Made by a program: the position numbers and the translations under genes. DNA of 64,000 nt from Drechslerella dactyloides (Eukaryota > Ascomycota > Orbiliomycetes > Orbiliales > Orbiliaceae): contig JAGTWJ010000011.1 in the NCBI GenBank assembly GCA_020064725.1, forward strand, positions 744,001 through 808,000. Direction: 5' to 3'. The notes below the pieces were generated by a model. That model searched no databases. It saw only the letters and a program-made list of their open reading frames with translations, and was not told where the DNA came from. Shown in pieces: positions 1 to 9,924 of the stretch (positions are counted from its first letter, which is position 1; each line of letters opens with the position of its first letter).

Positions 1-799
1 AGCGTTAGCTTACAATCTACCTTTTATATCCATCACATCTATCAACAATTGAACGCGAATATGCCTTTGAATGGGCCTAGCCCGCCATACGTAGTACATC
101 TTGTATGCGTCAGCTACATGTATACATATGCGCGACATGCACGTCTATGATACCGTCTATACATTTCCAAGCATGAGTGGTTGTGCATTTGCCGTCTCCG
201 CACGACATTCTCGGATCAATTGTGGAGAAACTCACCCGTGGTACTTACAAAGTATATTCCCGAGAAGCACGCCGAGGCCGTCATAGCGTGACGACTTACG
301 GACATCCACTGTCCGAAGCTATAGCTCCATGATACATGGTAGCTCGTCCACCCCGCCCGTTAGCGAACCTCACTCCATATGTAGGTATACAACCCAATGC
401 GGCCTGCCCTAGTAATAACATACTCAAGTTAGGGCGACGACGTCCTCGGACAGGCTACAATGCAATATATTACAGGTGGATTTCAATCGACGGGTCCGCC
501 CTTTTTGCCTAAATGCCGATAGTCGAGATGCATAATTACCCGACGACGCATCCGAGGGCTCGCGGTGTGTGCGCCATGGCTCGGTTTACGCACTTCTACG
601 GCTTCGGGACGAATGGTGCCGTGGATGTGCATCATGCATACATACCGTCGCTAACCTACCTGTCGTACATATATAATCTTTGGGGGTGTATAAATATACG
701 CATGGACCGACGTCGACGTCGACGTCTACAGCAGGTGCGCATTGCGTGAACCCGCATACGTAGTCGGATAGAGTCACGTAGTAGGACAGACAGCACAAG
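1..799. other. Upstream spacer before alpha-xylosidase
   Basis: No supportable gene is seen. Open frames here are short and have no recognisable domain. The last few hundred bases should hold the promoter and leader of the alpha-xylosidase gene. A short run built on GACGTC units lies at about 708-726. Confidence 0.5.
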
Positions 800-3121
800 A
801 TGAAGTTCACAGAGGGCATGTGGAAGGTCCGCAGCGGCATCCAGATCAACTGGATGTCCCACGTCGAACGCATCGTCGCCACCGACGACGCCTCCGCCAC
901 CCTCCTGCTCGCACGATACACCCGCGGCCGCGGCGACACCCTCAATGCGGGGACCCTCACCGCCGCCATCACCGCCCCGCGTGAAGGGATCACGGCCGTA
1001 AAGTTCTCCCACCACACGGGCGCGGAAGACCTCGGCCCGCACTTCCCACTCGCGACGGACGATACAGCGCCCCCGTCGATTGAGAATGTACCCGGCGAGA
1101 AATTGACCGTCGCAACGGGCCCGCTGACGCTCGCGGTGAACACGGCGCCGAACGCCCTGTCGTTCGACTATACGGCTGCTCCCACCGGCAAGCGGCTGAC
1201 GGGCCATTCCTTCCGCTCGATAGCCTTCGTCTCCGACGCCACGACCGCGAAACATCACCATGCGGACAGCATCTACGCGCAAAAAGACACCTACCTCCTC
1301 CTCGAACTCGACCTCGCCGTCCACGAGAAGATATACGGCCTCGGCGAGCGCTTCGGCCCCTTCGTCAAGAACGGGCAGGCCATCGACATCTGGAACGAAG
1401 ACGGCGGGACTTCCTCCGAACTCGCGTACAAGAACGTTCCCTTCTACCTCTCCTCCCGCGGCTACGGCGTCTTCATCAACCATCCCGGCCGTGTGCATCT
1501 CGAAGTCCAGTCCGAGCGGACCACCCGCGTCAACATTGTCGTCAAGGGCGAGAGCCTCGAGTACATGGTGATAGCGGGGCCGACGCCGAAGGACATCCTG
1601 CAACGGTATACAGCATTGACGGGCCGTCCGTCGCTGCCGCCGGCGTGGAGCTACGGTCTCTGGCTGACGACGTCCTTCACAACATCGTACAGCGAGGAAA
1701 CGGTGACGTCGTTCCTCGACGGGTTCAAGCAGCGCGACATCCCGCTGTCCGTGTTCCACTTCGACTGCTTCTGGATGAAGAGTTACCAGTGGTGCGACTT
1801 CCAGTTCGACGAGGAGAACTTCCCGGACCCAAAGGCGTACCTCGACCGGCTCAAGGCTCGAGGGTTCAAGACTTGCGTCTGGATAAACCCGTACATCGGG
1901 CAGGCATCGCCGCTGTTCGACGAGGGGAAGAAGAACGGGTACTTTGTCATGCGCGCGGACACCCCGCGCCCGACGGTCTGGCAGTGGGACGAGTGGCAGG
2001 CGGGCATGGCGCTCGTCGATTTCACCAACCCCAAGGCGGCAGCGTGGTTCGCGGGGCATCTGAAACGGCTGATGGACATGGGCGTCGATGCGTTCAAGAC
2101 GGACTTCGGCGAGCGCATCCCCTTTGACGAGAAGGTCGTGCGCTACGCGGACAACAGCGACGCGGAGAAGATGCACAACTTCTACACGTTCCTGTATAAT
2201 AAGTGCGTGTTCGAGACGATGCAGGCGCATGGAAGGGCCGGGTGTCTGTTCGCAAGGTCCGCGACGGCGGGAGGCCAGCAGTTCCCCGTGCACTGGGGCG
2301 GCGACTGCGAGAGCACGTTCGAGGCCATGGCGGAGACGCTGCGCGGCGGCCTGTCGCTGGCGTTAAGCGGGTTCGCGTTCTGGGCGCACGACATCGGCGG
2401 GTTCGAAGGTTTACCGGAACCCGCGCTGTACAAGCGGTGGGTGCAGTTCGGCGCGCTGAGCAGCCATACGCGGCTGCACGGGTCGTCGTCGTACCGGGTG
2501 CCGTGGATCTACGACGAGAAGGACTACCCCGGCGAAGCGGAGGCGTGCTCCAAGGTGCTGCGGGAGAGCGTGGTGCGCAAGCTGGCGCTGATGCCGTACA
2601 TGCTGCGGACGGCGCTGGAGGCGAAGGAGAGCGGGACGCCGGTTATGCGAGCGATGCTGGTGGAGTTTGGCGAGACGGATCCGAACGTGTGGAGCTTGGA
2701 CACGCAGTACATGCTCGGCGGGGAGCTGCTGGTCGCACCGGTGTTCACGGCGGACGGGGAAGTGAGCTTTTACGTGCCGAGGACCGGTGGAGGTGAGAGT
2801 AAAGATGCGAAGTGGCGGTCGTGGTTCGATCGGAAAAAAACGTATGATGAAGGACAGTGGTATACGGAGACGCACGGGTTCGATACGATGCCAGTGCTGG
2901 TGAGGCCCGGGGCCGTGGTGCCGTACAATCCGAGCATGGTGACGCCAGACGGGGATGTGGTGAGCGGGCTGCAGGTGCTGGTGAACGGGCCGTTGGCGGC
3001 GGAGCGGACGGTGGAGGTCGTCGAGGCGGGGGATGTAAGGAGGGTGAGCCGGACGTTCACGGTGGGGAGGGACCTCAAAGTGGCGGGGTTAGCGGTTGAA
3101 GTCGTTGATTTGACGGTGTAA
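800..3121 (+). CDS. Alpha-xylosidase, glycoside hydrolase family 31
   Basis: A single-exon 773-residue protein that should release alpha-linked xylose from xyloglucan oligosaccharides or isoprimeverose (retaining GH31 mechanism). Seen in the sequence: the nucleophile motif FKTDFGERIP with Asp435, and WGGDCEST with Asp502 as candidate acid/base, 67 residues further on as in bacterial YicI-type enzymes. An N-terminal beta-sandwich region containing YGLGERFGPF precedes the (beta/alpha)8 barrel (about residues 260-600), and a beta-rich C-terminal region follows. Length is typical of YicI-like enzymes (about 770 residues). No signal peptide is evident, so it is probably intracellular. The ATG at 800 is chosen because the family's N-terminus, MKFTEGMW, begins there. 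Family assignment is firm; the exact substrate is inferred from the KTDFGERIP signature. Confidence 0.93.
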   Translation: MKFTEGMWKVRSGIQINWMSHVERIVATDDASATLLLARYTRGRGDTLNAGTLTAAITAPREGITAVKFSHHTGAEDLGPHFPLATDDTAPPSIENVPGEKLTVATGPLTLAVNTAPNALSFDYTAAPTGKRLTGHSFRSIAFVSDATTAKHHHADSIYAQKDTYLLLELDLAVHEKIYGLGERFGPFVKNGQAIDIWNEDGGTSSELAYKNVPFYLSSRGYGVFINHPGRVHLEVQSERTTRVNIVVKGESLEYMVIAGPTPKDILQRYTALTGRPSLPPAWSYGLWLTTSFTTSYSEETVTSFLDGFKQRDIPLSVFHFDCFWMKSYQWCDFQFDEENFPDPKAYLDRLKARGFKTCVWINPYIGQASPLFDEGKKNGYFVMRADTPRPTVWQWDEWQAGMALVDFTNPKAAAWFAGHLKRLMDMGVDAFKTDFGERIPFDEKVVRYADNSDAEKMHNFYTFLYNKCVFETMQAHGRAGCLFARSATAGGQQFPVHWGGDCESTFEAMAETLRGGLSLALSGFAFWAHDIGGFEGLPEPALYKRWVQFGALSSHTRLHGSSSYRVPWIYDEKDYPGEAEACSKVLRESVVRKLALMPYMLRTALEAKESGTPVMRAMLVEFGETDPNVWSLDTQYMLGGELLVAPVFTADGEVSFYVPRTGGGESKDAKWRSWFDRKKTYDEGQWYTETHGFDTMPVLVRPGAVVPYNPSMVTPDGDVVSGLQVLVNGPLAAERTVEVVEAGDVRRVSRTFTVGRDLKVAGLAVEVVDLTV

Positions 3122-3543
3122 CTACTCTGAGATAGAATGGTGATAGTCCGGAAGGAGTAGCTAATTGGATGACTAAGACACGCGTGCCAAACGTGTTGCA
3201 AAATGTCCGATTTGCCGGATTGGGAAGCGTAATTGGGAGTCCCTTTTTGGCTGGTTGCCGTGGTGTTCGCCTGCAAAACACGCCGAAAGACGCTGCCCTC
3301 TCAACCACATCTCCACCCCCCGCTCTCCACCATCTACACCGCATCTACACCGCATCTACAGCCGTCGTCGTCGAGACCTGCCTATCGCCGTTCCGTCTGC
3401 TCTTACGTCTCCATCTGCACCGCCGCGAGTGCTCCTTCGATTGCCCTGCCGACAGCTGCTGGGAGATACCACCACCGTCGTCAGTAGACACCACCGTATC
3501 CGTCGATTCGTCCGTCCGTTCGTTGCCAGCGGACCCGCTCGCC
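3122..3543. other. Spacer and probable leader of the Cdt1-like gene
   Basis: 422 bases between two plus-strand genes. The frame is open through much of it, but codon use is pyrimidine-rich and leader-like. No gene is called. Confidence 0.4.
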
Positions 3544-5124
3544 ATGCCCCGGCCGAAGCGGTCGGCTGCCGTTAAGAGCAGCAGCCAGACTCTCAAGAGC
3601 ACAAAGGCAACCAGCACAGCGAAGACTGCTGCCAAGTCCGCACCGCTAGCCTTCAAGGCGTCTAAGATCACACGATGGTCCGAGAAGAAGAAAGAGAAGG
3701 CCGGCGAAGAAGGATCCACCGTGCAGACCGTAGAAATCGAGGAGCAGGAAGTCACGGTCGAAGTCAAGGTCGTCCCAGCAGAGGAGGAAGCTGCTTCTAC
3801 TACTATTAAAAGTGGAAGTGGAGCTGTCGAAACGGAGGGTGAAAAGGATGAAGGGAAGGATGGAGTGAAGTACGACGCAGAAGTACAGCCTACAACACCA
3901 CGGAAACGACGTTCGAAGAGGACGATTGAAGACACACAGGACGAAGAGCCGGCCGTCAAGCGGACTAAAGTCCACGACGACGACAACGAAGCCGCCCTCC
4001 CACAGCTACCGTCCGACGAGACAGCCGACCCCTCGTCACCCCCCTCGCTACCCTCCGACGCATCAACCGCACCCACAGATATCTCCACCTCCGATGATCC
4101 GTCATTGCCGCCGCCCCTTCCCAAGCGCATATCCCGCCTGCTCGCCGTCCACAGCGCCACCATCTCCCTCCTCCTCGTCCACTATGCAACGCACGCGGCA
4201 TCCCAGCCCGCCATCCTCACGAACTACCTGCCTCAGATCTCGCGTAACGCAGGCACAAACGTGGCTCTCACAGATCTGCAGCGAGTCACCACGTTGTCCA
4301 ACGGCAGCCTGCGTCTCATCCGCGTCGAGCGGCGCGGGGACGCAATCGAGCTCGTCAACGGCGTGTCAGCGGGAATCTCGAACCTCGGCAGTACATTCAA
4401 ACAGTCCCTCGAAAAATGGTGGCACGGACAACATACTGCCGGTCGCAACGAGCAGGAGGCGCTGGACGGCATCGAACTGGCAACTATCTCCTCAATATCA
4501 CAGCCGTCATCGGGCACATCTACCCCGAAGTCTACGAAATCTAGCAACCTCCTATCGAAGGGCCAACGACGACTGCAGGATCTCAAAAACTTCACGCTGA
4601 CAAAACAGTCTCAATCCCCGTCGCCGTCGCCGTCCCCTGCGAAGAAGGAGAACGTGCCGACAGTCCCAGGCGCCTCCGTCGCGAACCGCGGATCTTCCCT
4701 CCTCGAGCGCATACGCGCCAAAGCTGCCGCTGCCGCCTCCGCCCCGCCGCCACCCCCGCCGGAAGTCCTACAACGGCGCACGGCACTGCAGACTCTCGAA
4801 TGCATCATCCCGATCCTGCTGCAGCTTACCGCGCCGCTGTCCACCGTGGGACGAGGGGGCGGCGGGGGTAAGAAGATCGTGACACCGTCGACGGCGTCGT
4901 TCCCGATGACTACGCTCATCGCGAACATCAAGATGTCGCTGGGCCGACCGATTGCGAGCGAGGATGTGGAGCGCAGTCTGCGCGTGCTGGCGGACGAGGT
5001 TGCGAGCGAGTTTGTGAGGATTGTGGAGTGGAAGGGAGATTCGCGGGGCGAGGCGCTGGTCGGGGTGGTGTTCGACCGGAAGGGCCGGGAGAAGGCTGAG
5101 AAGTGGCGGTACGTCGAGGAGTGA
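3544..5124 (+). CDS. cdt1: Cdt1-like DNA replication licensing factor
   Basis: A predicted 526-residue nuclear protein that would load the MCM2-7 helicase with Cdc6 and ORC in G1. Seen: a basic, disordered N-terminus beginning MPRPKRSAA with Lys/Arg clusters, including KRRSKRTIED; a central winged-helix-like segment from about residue 185 (KRISRLLAVHSATISLLLVHYA) matching the fungal Cdt1 middle domain; and a C-terminal winged-helix segment from about residue 405 (LQTLECIIPILLQL ... FPMTTLIANIKMSLGR ... LRVLADEVASEFVRIVEW), the MCM-binding domain. The frame is open upstream to about 3169, but ATG 3544 is preferred because the preceding residues are low-complexity and the basic tail resembles family N-termini. 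Fungal Cdt1 proteins diverge strongly, so the call rests on domain order and the C-terminal pattern. Confidence 0.72.
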   Translation: MPRPKRSAAVKSSSQTLKSTKATSTAKTAAKSAPLAFKASKITRWSEKKKEKAGEEGSTVQTVEIEEQEVTVEVKVVPAEEEAASTTIKSGSGAVETEGEKDEGKDGVKYDAEVQPTTPRKRRSKRTIEDTQDEEPAVKRTKVHDDDNEAALPQLPSDETADPSSPPSLPSDASTAPTDISTSDDPSLPPPLPKRISRLLAVHSATISLLLVHYATHAASQPAILTNYLPQISRNAGTNVALTDLQRVTTLSNGSLRLIRVERRGDAIELVNGVSAGISNLGSTFKQSLEKWWHGQHTAGRNEQEALDGIELATISSISQPSSGTSTPKSTKSSNLLSKGQRRLQDLKNFTLTKQSQSPSPSPSPAKKENVPTVPGASVANRGSSLLERIRAKAAAAASAPPPPPPEVLQRRTALQTLECIIPILLQLTAPLSTVGRGGGGGKKIVTPSTASFPMTTLIANIKMSLGRPIASEDVERSLRVLADEVASEFVRIVEWKGDSRGEALVGVVFDRKGREKAEKWRYVEE

Positions 5125-6219
5125 TGAACTACATCTCGAGTAGCCTTGGGGATGGTGTTCATGGCATTTTCATTTTGTCTATCATGTACAGCATTAATTC
5201 AGTCGAGTGTTTGTGTCTAGCGAGCGAGGCGTTTGGAGACCGCCAGTTGGCCGGGGTGTAATTATAATTATATCGCATATAGCATCTCTGTACGATAGCG
5301 ATTAGATAGGAATCGATCTTAATACAGACCAATTGGCCTTGATCGATCCAGACTGCCACATTCTGTTACTTTACGATAGTCTCCGACGATAACTGATACA
5401 CGAGACGTCTGGCTGGAGAGACACGCCGGGGAGCGGCCGACTTCCGCCGGGCGGGCAGCAGCGCAGCCAAGTCGCCCGTTCAGCCGAGGTGCCGGTCTCC
5501 AGCCAGACATCACGGCGCCAAACAGCAGGCAACCGGGCTTGCTTCACATGTCTCTCGAATCGCAGACTAAACCGCATCCACTCGCCCTCCATCGCCAGGA
5601 TCGCTGTCTCTGGCGCATGAACGAAGGCTGGTCTCGTCCCCGTTCACATGAAAAATGCCTCTACCTGTACCTCTTTCTTGTCGCTAATCCATGCGTGTAG
5701 GCCAAGGCTCGTGGGGATCCGCTAAACCGAAATCTTATCTCGAAGCGTCATCGCCCCTCGTCTCGTATCCGGCGCCCGCTGGAGAACTGGCAGGACAGCA
5801 TGCCGCCCAGCGCTGCCCTTGACCCGGCCCCAAGCCGAGCTAAACCGCTGCCGTGACCTTCGCATTCTTGACATGACGACGAAAAAAGGCCGCACCGCCA
5901 TAGGATGCTTGTATGCACCAGTGGGAGTACCGGCATCGGGCAGGGCAGGGCTCCTCGGCTGCGTACGACCGGATGCATGCATACGCACGAGACAGAGTTT
6001 CGAGCTTAATTGGAGATACATATACTCGCTCCTTCCCTCGAGCTCGTGAAAGTTGATTCCGCATTTAATTCACATTTCATTGCCGGCTGCTGCAACGTCA
6101 CTTTACCCCGTGCTTGATTGATTAACTCTGCTTTTACTCCATCCCGCCCTGTAGTGTACTGTCTCCGCCTGCATCGAGAGTATCGTGGTATTAACCGTAC
6201 GAGAATTAATATTATCACC
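5125..6219. other. Intergenic region upstream of isocitrate lyase
   Basis: 1.1 kb with no convincing coding region on either strand. It should contain the cdt1 3' end and the isocitrate lyase promoter, which in fungi is usually controlled by acetate/fatty-acid induction and glucose repression. I could not pick out specific sites with confidence. Confidence 0.4.
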
Positions 6220-8065
6220 ATGTCGGTAAACGTCAAGGAGGAGCAGGCCGCCTACCTGGCCGAGGTCGAGGCCGTCAAGCAGTGGTGGTCCACCTCGCGC
6301 TTCCGCTTCACGCGGCGGCCGTACACCGCCGAGCAGATTGTGCAGAAGCGCGGCAACATCAAGATCGAGTACCCGAGCAACGTCCAGGCCAAGAAGCTAT
6401 GGGGCATCCTCGAGAAGCGGTTCCCCGTACGTATTTCTCCAGGAAACCAGGTTTCGCCTGACTCTTTGAATGCTGACGGGCGATTGTGGTGAATTGCAGG
6501 AGCGGACGGCGTCGTATACGTACGGGTGCCTGGACCCCGTTATGGTCACGCAGATGGCAAAGTATCTCGAGACCGTCTACGTCTCCGGCTGGCAGTGCTC
6601 GTCGACCGCCAGCACCAGCCACGAGCCCAGCCCGGATCTGGCTGACTACCCCATGGTGAGAATAATACTATGACCCGGTTGAATATGTATAAATCTGTGC
6701 ATCTTGCTGACCGACATGCATGATTCCAGGACACCGTCCCGAACAAGGTGCAGCACCTCTTCATGGCCCAGCTCTTCCACGACCGCAAGCAGCGCGAGGA
6801 GCGCCTGACGACCGACCCCGCCAAGCGCGGCCCCGCAATCGACTACCTGCGCCCCATCATCGCGGACGCCGACACCGGCCACGGCGGCCTCACCGCCATC
6901 ATGAAGCTCACCAAGATGTTTGTCGAGCGCGGCGCCGCCGGAATCCACATTGAAGATCAGGCGCCGGGCACCAAGAAGTGCGGCCACATGGCCGGCAAGG
7001 TCCTCGTCCCCATCTCGGAGCACTGCAACCGCCTCGTCGCCATCCGCGCCCAAGCCGACATCATGGGCGTCGACCTCCTCTCCGTCGCCCGCACGGACTC
7101 CGAGGCGGCCACCCTCATCACCTCGACCATCGACCCGCGCGACCACTCCTTCATCCTGGGTTCCACGAACCCGAACCTCCAGCCGCTCGCCGACCTCATG
7201 ATGGCCGCCGAGCGCGAGGGCAAGACCGGCGACCAGCTGCAGGCCGTCGAGGACGCCTGGCTGCGCGACGCCAAGATCTCCCTCTTCGACGACGCCGTCG
7301 AGGCCGCGATCAACGCCGCCCCCTCCCTCACCAACAAGCCCGCTCTCATCCGCGAATACCGCGCCAAGGCCGCGCACAAGTCCAACCGCGAAGCCCGCAC
7401 GATCGCAAAGGGCCTCACGGGCCTCGACGTCTTCTTCGACTGGGAGGCGCCCCGCACGCGCGAAGGCTACTACCGCTACCAAGGCGGCACCCAATGCGCT
7501 GTCAACCGCGCCGTCGCGTACGCACCGTACTGCGATCTCCTGTGGATGGAGTCCAAGAAGCCGGATTACGCGCAGGCCAAGGAGTTCGCGGAAGGCGTGC
7601 ACGCCGTCTGGCCGCAGCAGAAGCTAGCGTACAACCTTTCGCCATCGTTCAACTGGAAGACGGCAATGTCGACCGACGAGCAGGAGACGTACATCCCGCG
7701 GCTGGGACAGTTGGGATACGTGTGGCAGTTCATCACGCTGGCGGGTCTGCACACCAACGCCCTGATTTCGGACACGTTCGCGAAGGCGTACAGCCAGCGC
7801 GGGATGAAGGCGTACGGGGAGCTGGTGCAGGAGCCCGAGATGCGCAACAAGATCGAGGTTGTCACCCACCAGGTATGTTCTATCCTCTCTTTCTCTCTTA
7901 CCTTATTACTATAGTGTTTTGGTGGATATGTGCTGACTGAGCGATGTTTAGAAATGGTCGGGTGCGAATTATGTTGACAATCTGCTCAAGATGGTGACGG
8001 GCGGCGTGTCGTCGACGGCGGCTATGGGGGCTGGTGTGACGGAGGACCAGTTCAAGGGGCATTAG
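6220..8065 (+). CDS. icl1: Isocitrate lyase (glyoxylate cycle)
   Basis: It cleaves isocitrate to succinate and glyoxylate, allowing growth on acetate and fatty acids. Four exons: 6220-6426, 6500-6655, 6730-7872 and 7952-8065, giving 539 residues, the normal fungal length. Borders are GTACGT/CAG, GTGAGA/CAG and GTATGT/TAG, all in phase 0. Diagnostic motifs: the catalytic loop KKCGHMAGKVLV, the metal site region DADTGHGG, TYGCLDPVMVTQMAKYLETVYVSGWQ at the exon 2 start, and NLSPSFNW near the substrate site. The C-terminus ends GVTEDQFKGH, with no canonical SKL-type peroxisomal signal, as in many fungal lyases, so peroxisomal location is not shown. The related 2-methylisocitrate lyase is less likely, because the N-terminus and the YVSGWQCSSTAS segment fit isocitrate lyase. 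Confidence 0.95.
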
Positions 8066-8449
8066 AGGGTCTGTGTATACTATTTTTTCGCGTAGAGAGC
8101 ATTGTTTGATACCATTGGACGGGGCCGTAATTCAGACTGGAATGTATAAAAGCATACACTATACTTACCAATCCCATATACCGGTATGATATCATTATCG
8201 TGAAGTCTTTCTTTACATATACGATATTCTGTGTGTTGCTGTGTCGTGCGGCTGTCAGCGGCATCGCGCCGGCAGTTCGATGGCGTGGATGATGCAATGT
8301 AGCACACACGCCCCACCGCCAAGTCTAATATCTACCACCACAGATAAGTAGACATCTGCCTCCCCCACCACGCCACGCAAAACACCACCATCATCGATAA
8401 ACAACAATCGCTCAACGAAGATACTGTAATAATAGTATAACACGGCAAA
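8066..8449. other. Short spacer
   Basis: 384 bases between the isocitrate lyase stop and the next start. It is AT-richer than the flanking genes, leader-like near its right end, and shows no gene. Confidence 0.4.
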
Positions 8450-9508
8450 ATGTCGGCCCCGCCAATGCTCTCGCCGGATCAGGTGCGCTTCTTCCACGAG
8501 AACGGGTACCTCCTCATTGAGGACGCGCTGTCAGCAGAGACGGTGGCCACGCTGAAGGAGCGGACGCGGACGCTGCTGGAGGAGTTTTCGCTGGAGGGAC
8601 ATCCGATGACGCGGTTCGATACGGGGAAGGAGGGGGCGAAGCATGTTGGCGACGAGTACTTTTTGACGAGCGGGGACAAGGTGCGGTTCTTCTTCGAGCC
8701 GGGTTAGTACCTCCCCTACTCCCTTATACCCTCCTTCCCTTCTATCGTATATACCCATATTCGTGTTTGTATGTATCTATTGGGGGGTACCCATGTGCTG
8801 ACAAGAGTGGTGAGGGTGAGGGTAGACGCATTCGACGCTGCGGGAAAGCTCACGCGCCCGAAGGAGAAATCCATCAACAAGATCGGCCACGGCCTCCACG
8901 AGCGCGACGATGCCTTCCGATCCATGACGCTCACCCCGCAAAACCTCAGCATCGCCCTCTCCCTCGGCTTCACCGACCCGCTCGTCCTGCAGTCCATGAT
9001 CATCTGCAAGCAGCCTGAAATCGGCGGCGAGGTCGGTCCGCACCAGGACTCGCCCTTCCTGTTCACGAACCCGCCCTCGGCAATGGGCTTCTGGTACGCG
9101 CTGGAAGACTGCACCGTCACCAACGGATGTCTTAGCTTCATACCGGGGTCGCACCGGTACTCACCCGTCACGAAGCGGCTGGTGCGGTTGAACGGCGGTG
9201 CGGACGGGACGGGGTTCGTCGATATCCCCGCGATCAACGCGAAGGACGTAGGTGAGGGTGTGCCGCCGCCGTCGGGGGGACAAGGGGAGTATACGGTTGC
9301 GGAGGTGAAGGCTGGCACGCTGGTCGTGATTCATGGCAGCGTGCTGCATAAGAGCGAGAGGAATACGAGCGATAGGAGCCGTTGGATCTATACGTTTCAT
9401 ATGATCGAGGGTGGGGAGGGGTATGCTTATGACGAGCTGAATTGGCTGCAGCCGACGGGTGAGGGGTTCTCGCGGCTGCGGGATGCGGTGGTGGGGCAGA
9501 TGCTTTAG
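8450..9508 (+). CDS. Phytanoyl-CoA dioxygenase (PhyH) family protein, PHYHD1-like
   Basis: A predicted Fe(II)/2-oxoglutarate-dependent oxygenase of 311 residues in two exons, 8450-8702 and 8826-9508. The intron has donor GTTAGT and acceptor TAG, and the split codon gives FFFEPG-DAFDAAGKL, which matches the family across the junction. Seen: the iron-binding HxD in VGPHQDSPFLF, a distal His in VVIHGSVLHKS, and the 2-oxoglutarate-binding Arg in RSRWIYTFH, in the expected order. The stretch SINKIGHGLHERDDAF is typical of the PHYHD1 branch. No C-terminal peroxisomal signal is visible (it ends VVGQML). The substrate is unknown; fungal relatives are annotated only by family. It lies immediately downstream of isocitrate lyase, but no functional link is shown. 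Confidence 0.88.
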
Positions 9509-9924
9509 TGTGGAGGCTGTCTACTTTATTGCTACTGTACGATATACACGATCGCGAATGTCTTTCACCTGGATCGCATGCTATCAATTGGCCGTATAGT
9601 CTTTCCTCCCGTGCTGGTGCCTGGCTATCGCCCGGGATGTTGCATTTTGCGGTGGCGGCCACGCTGCGTTGCGGCCGGGTTCGAAAAAAATTCAACCGCC
9701 CAGAACACAACTTCTTTCTCGATATCAAAAGTCAAAATCTCAACCTTCCTCCACCACTCCACACCGTCACTACGACATCGACATCGCAGCCCGCAGCGGC
9801 GACAGGGGACAGCTACGCCGCCCGCAAGAGGAGGACACACCCACCAACACGCAGCCCTAATGCTCTGAGGAACGATGCCTCGCGCGCCAGGACTACACCC
9901 GCTACCACCCACATCCCGCAATCC
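9509..9924. other. Spacer and leader of the PPR-like gene
   Basis: The frame of the downstream gene stays open through this region, but the translation is low-complexity and Pro/Thr-rich. It is treated as promoter and 5' leader, with the start placed at 9925. Confidence 0.4.

Noticed and set aside
656..2293. Long 545-codon open frame on the minus strand
   Set aside because: Antisense shadow of the alpha-xylosidase gene, whose GC-rich codons suppress stops on the opposite strand. Its translation is Arg/Val/Glu-rich with no domain.
6646..7602. 318-codon minus-strand frame
   Set aside because: Antisense of isocitrate lyase exon 3.
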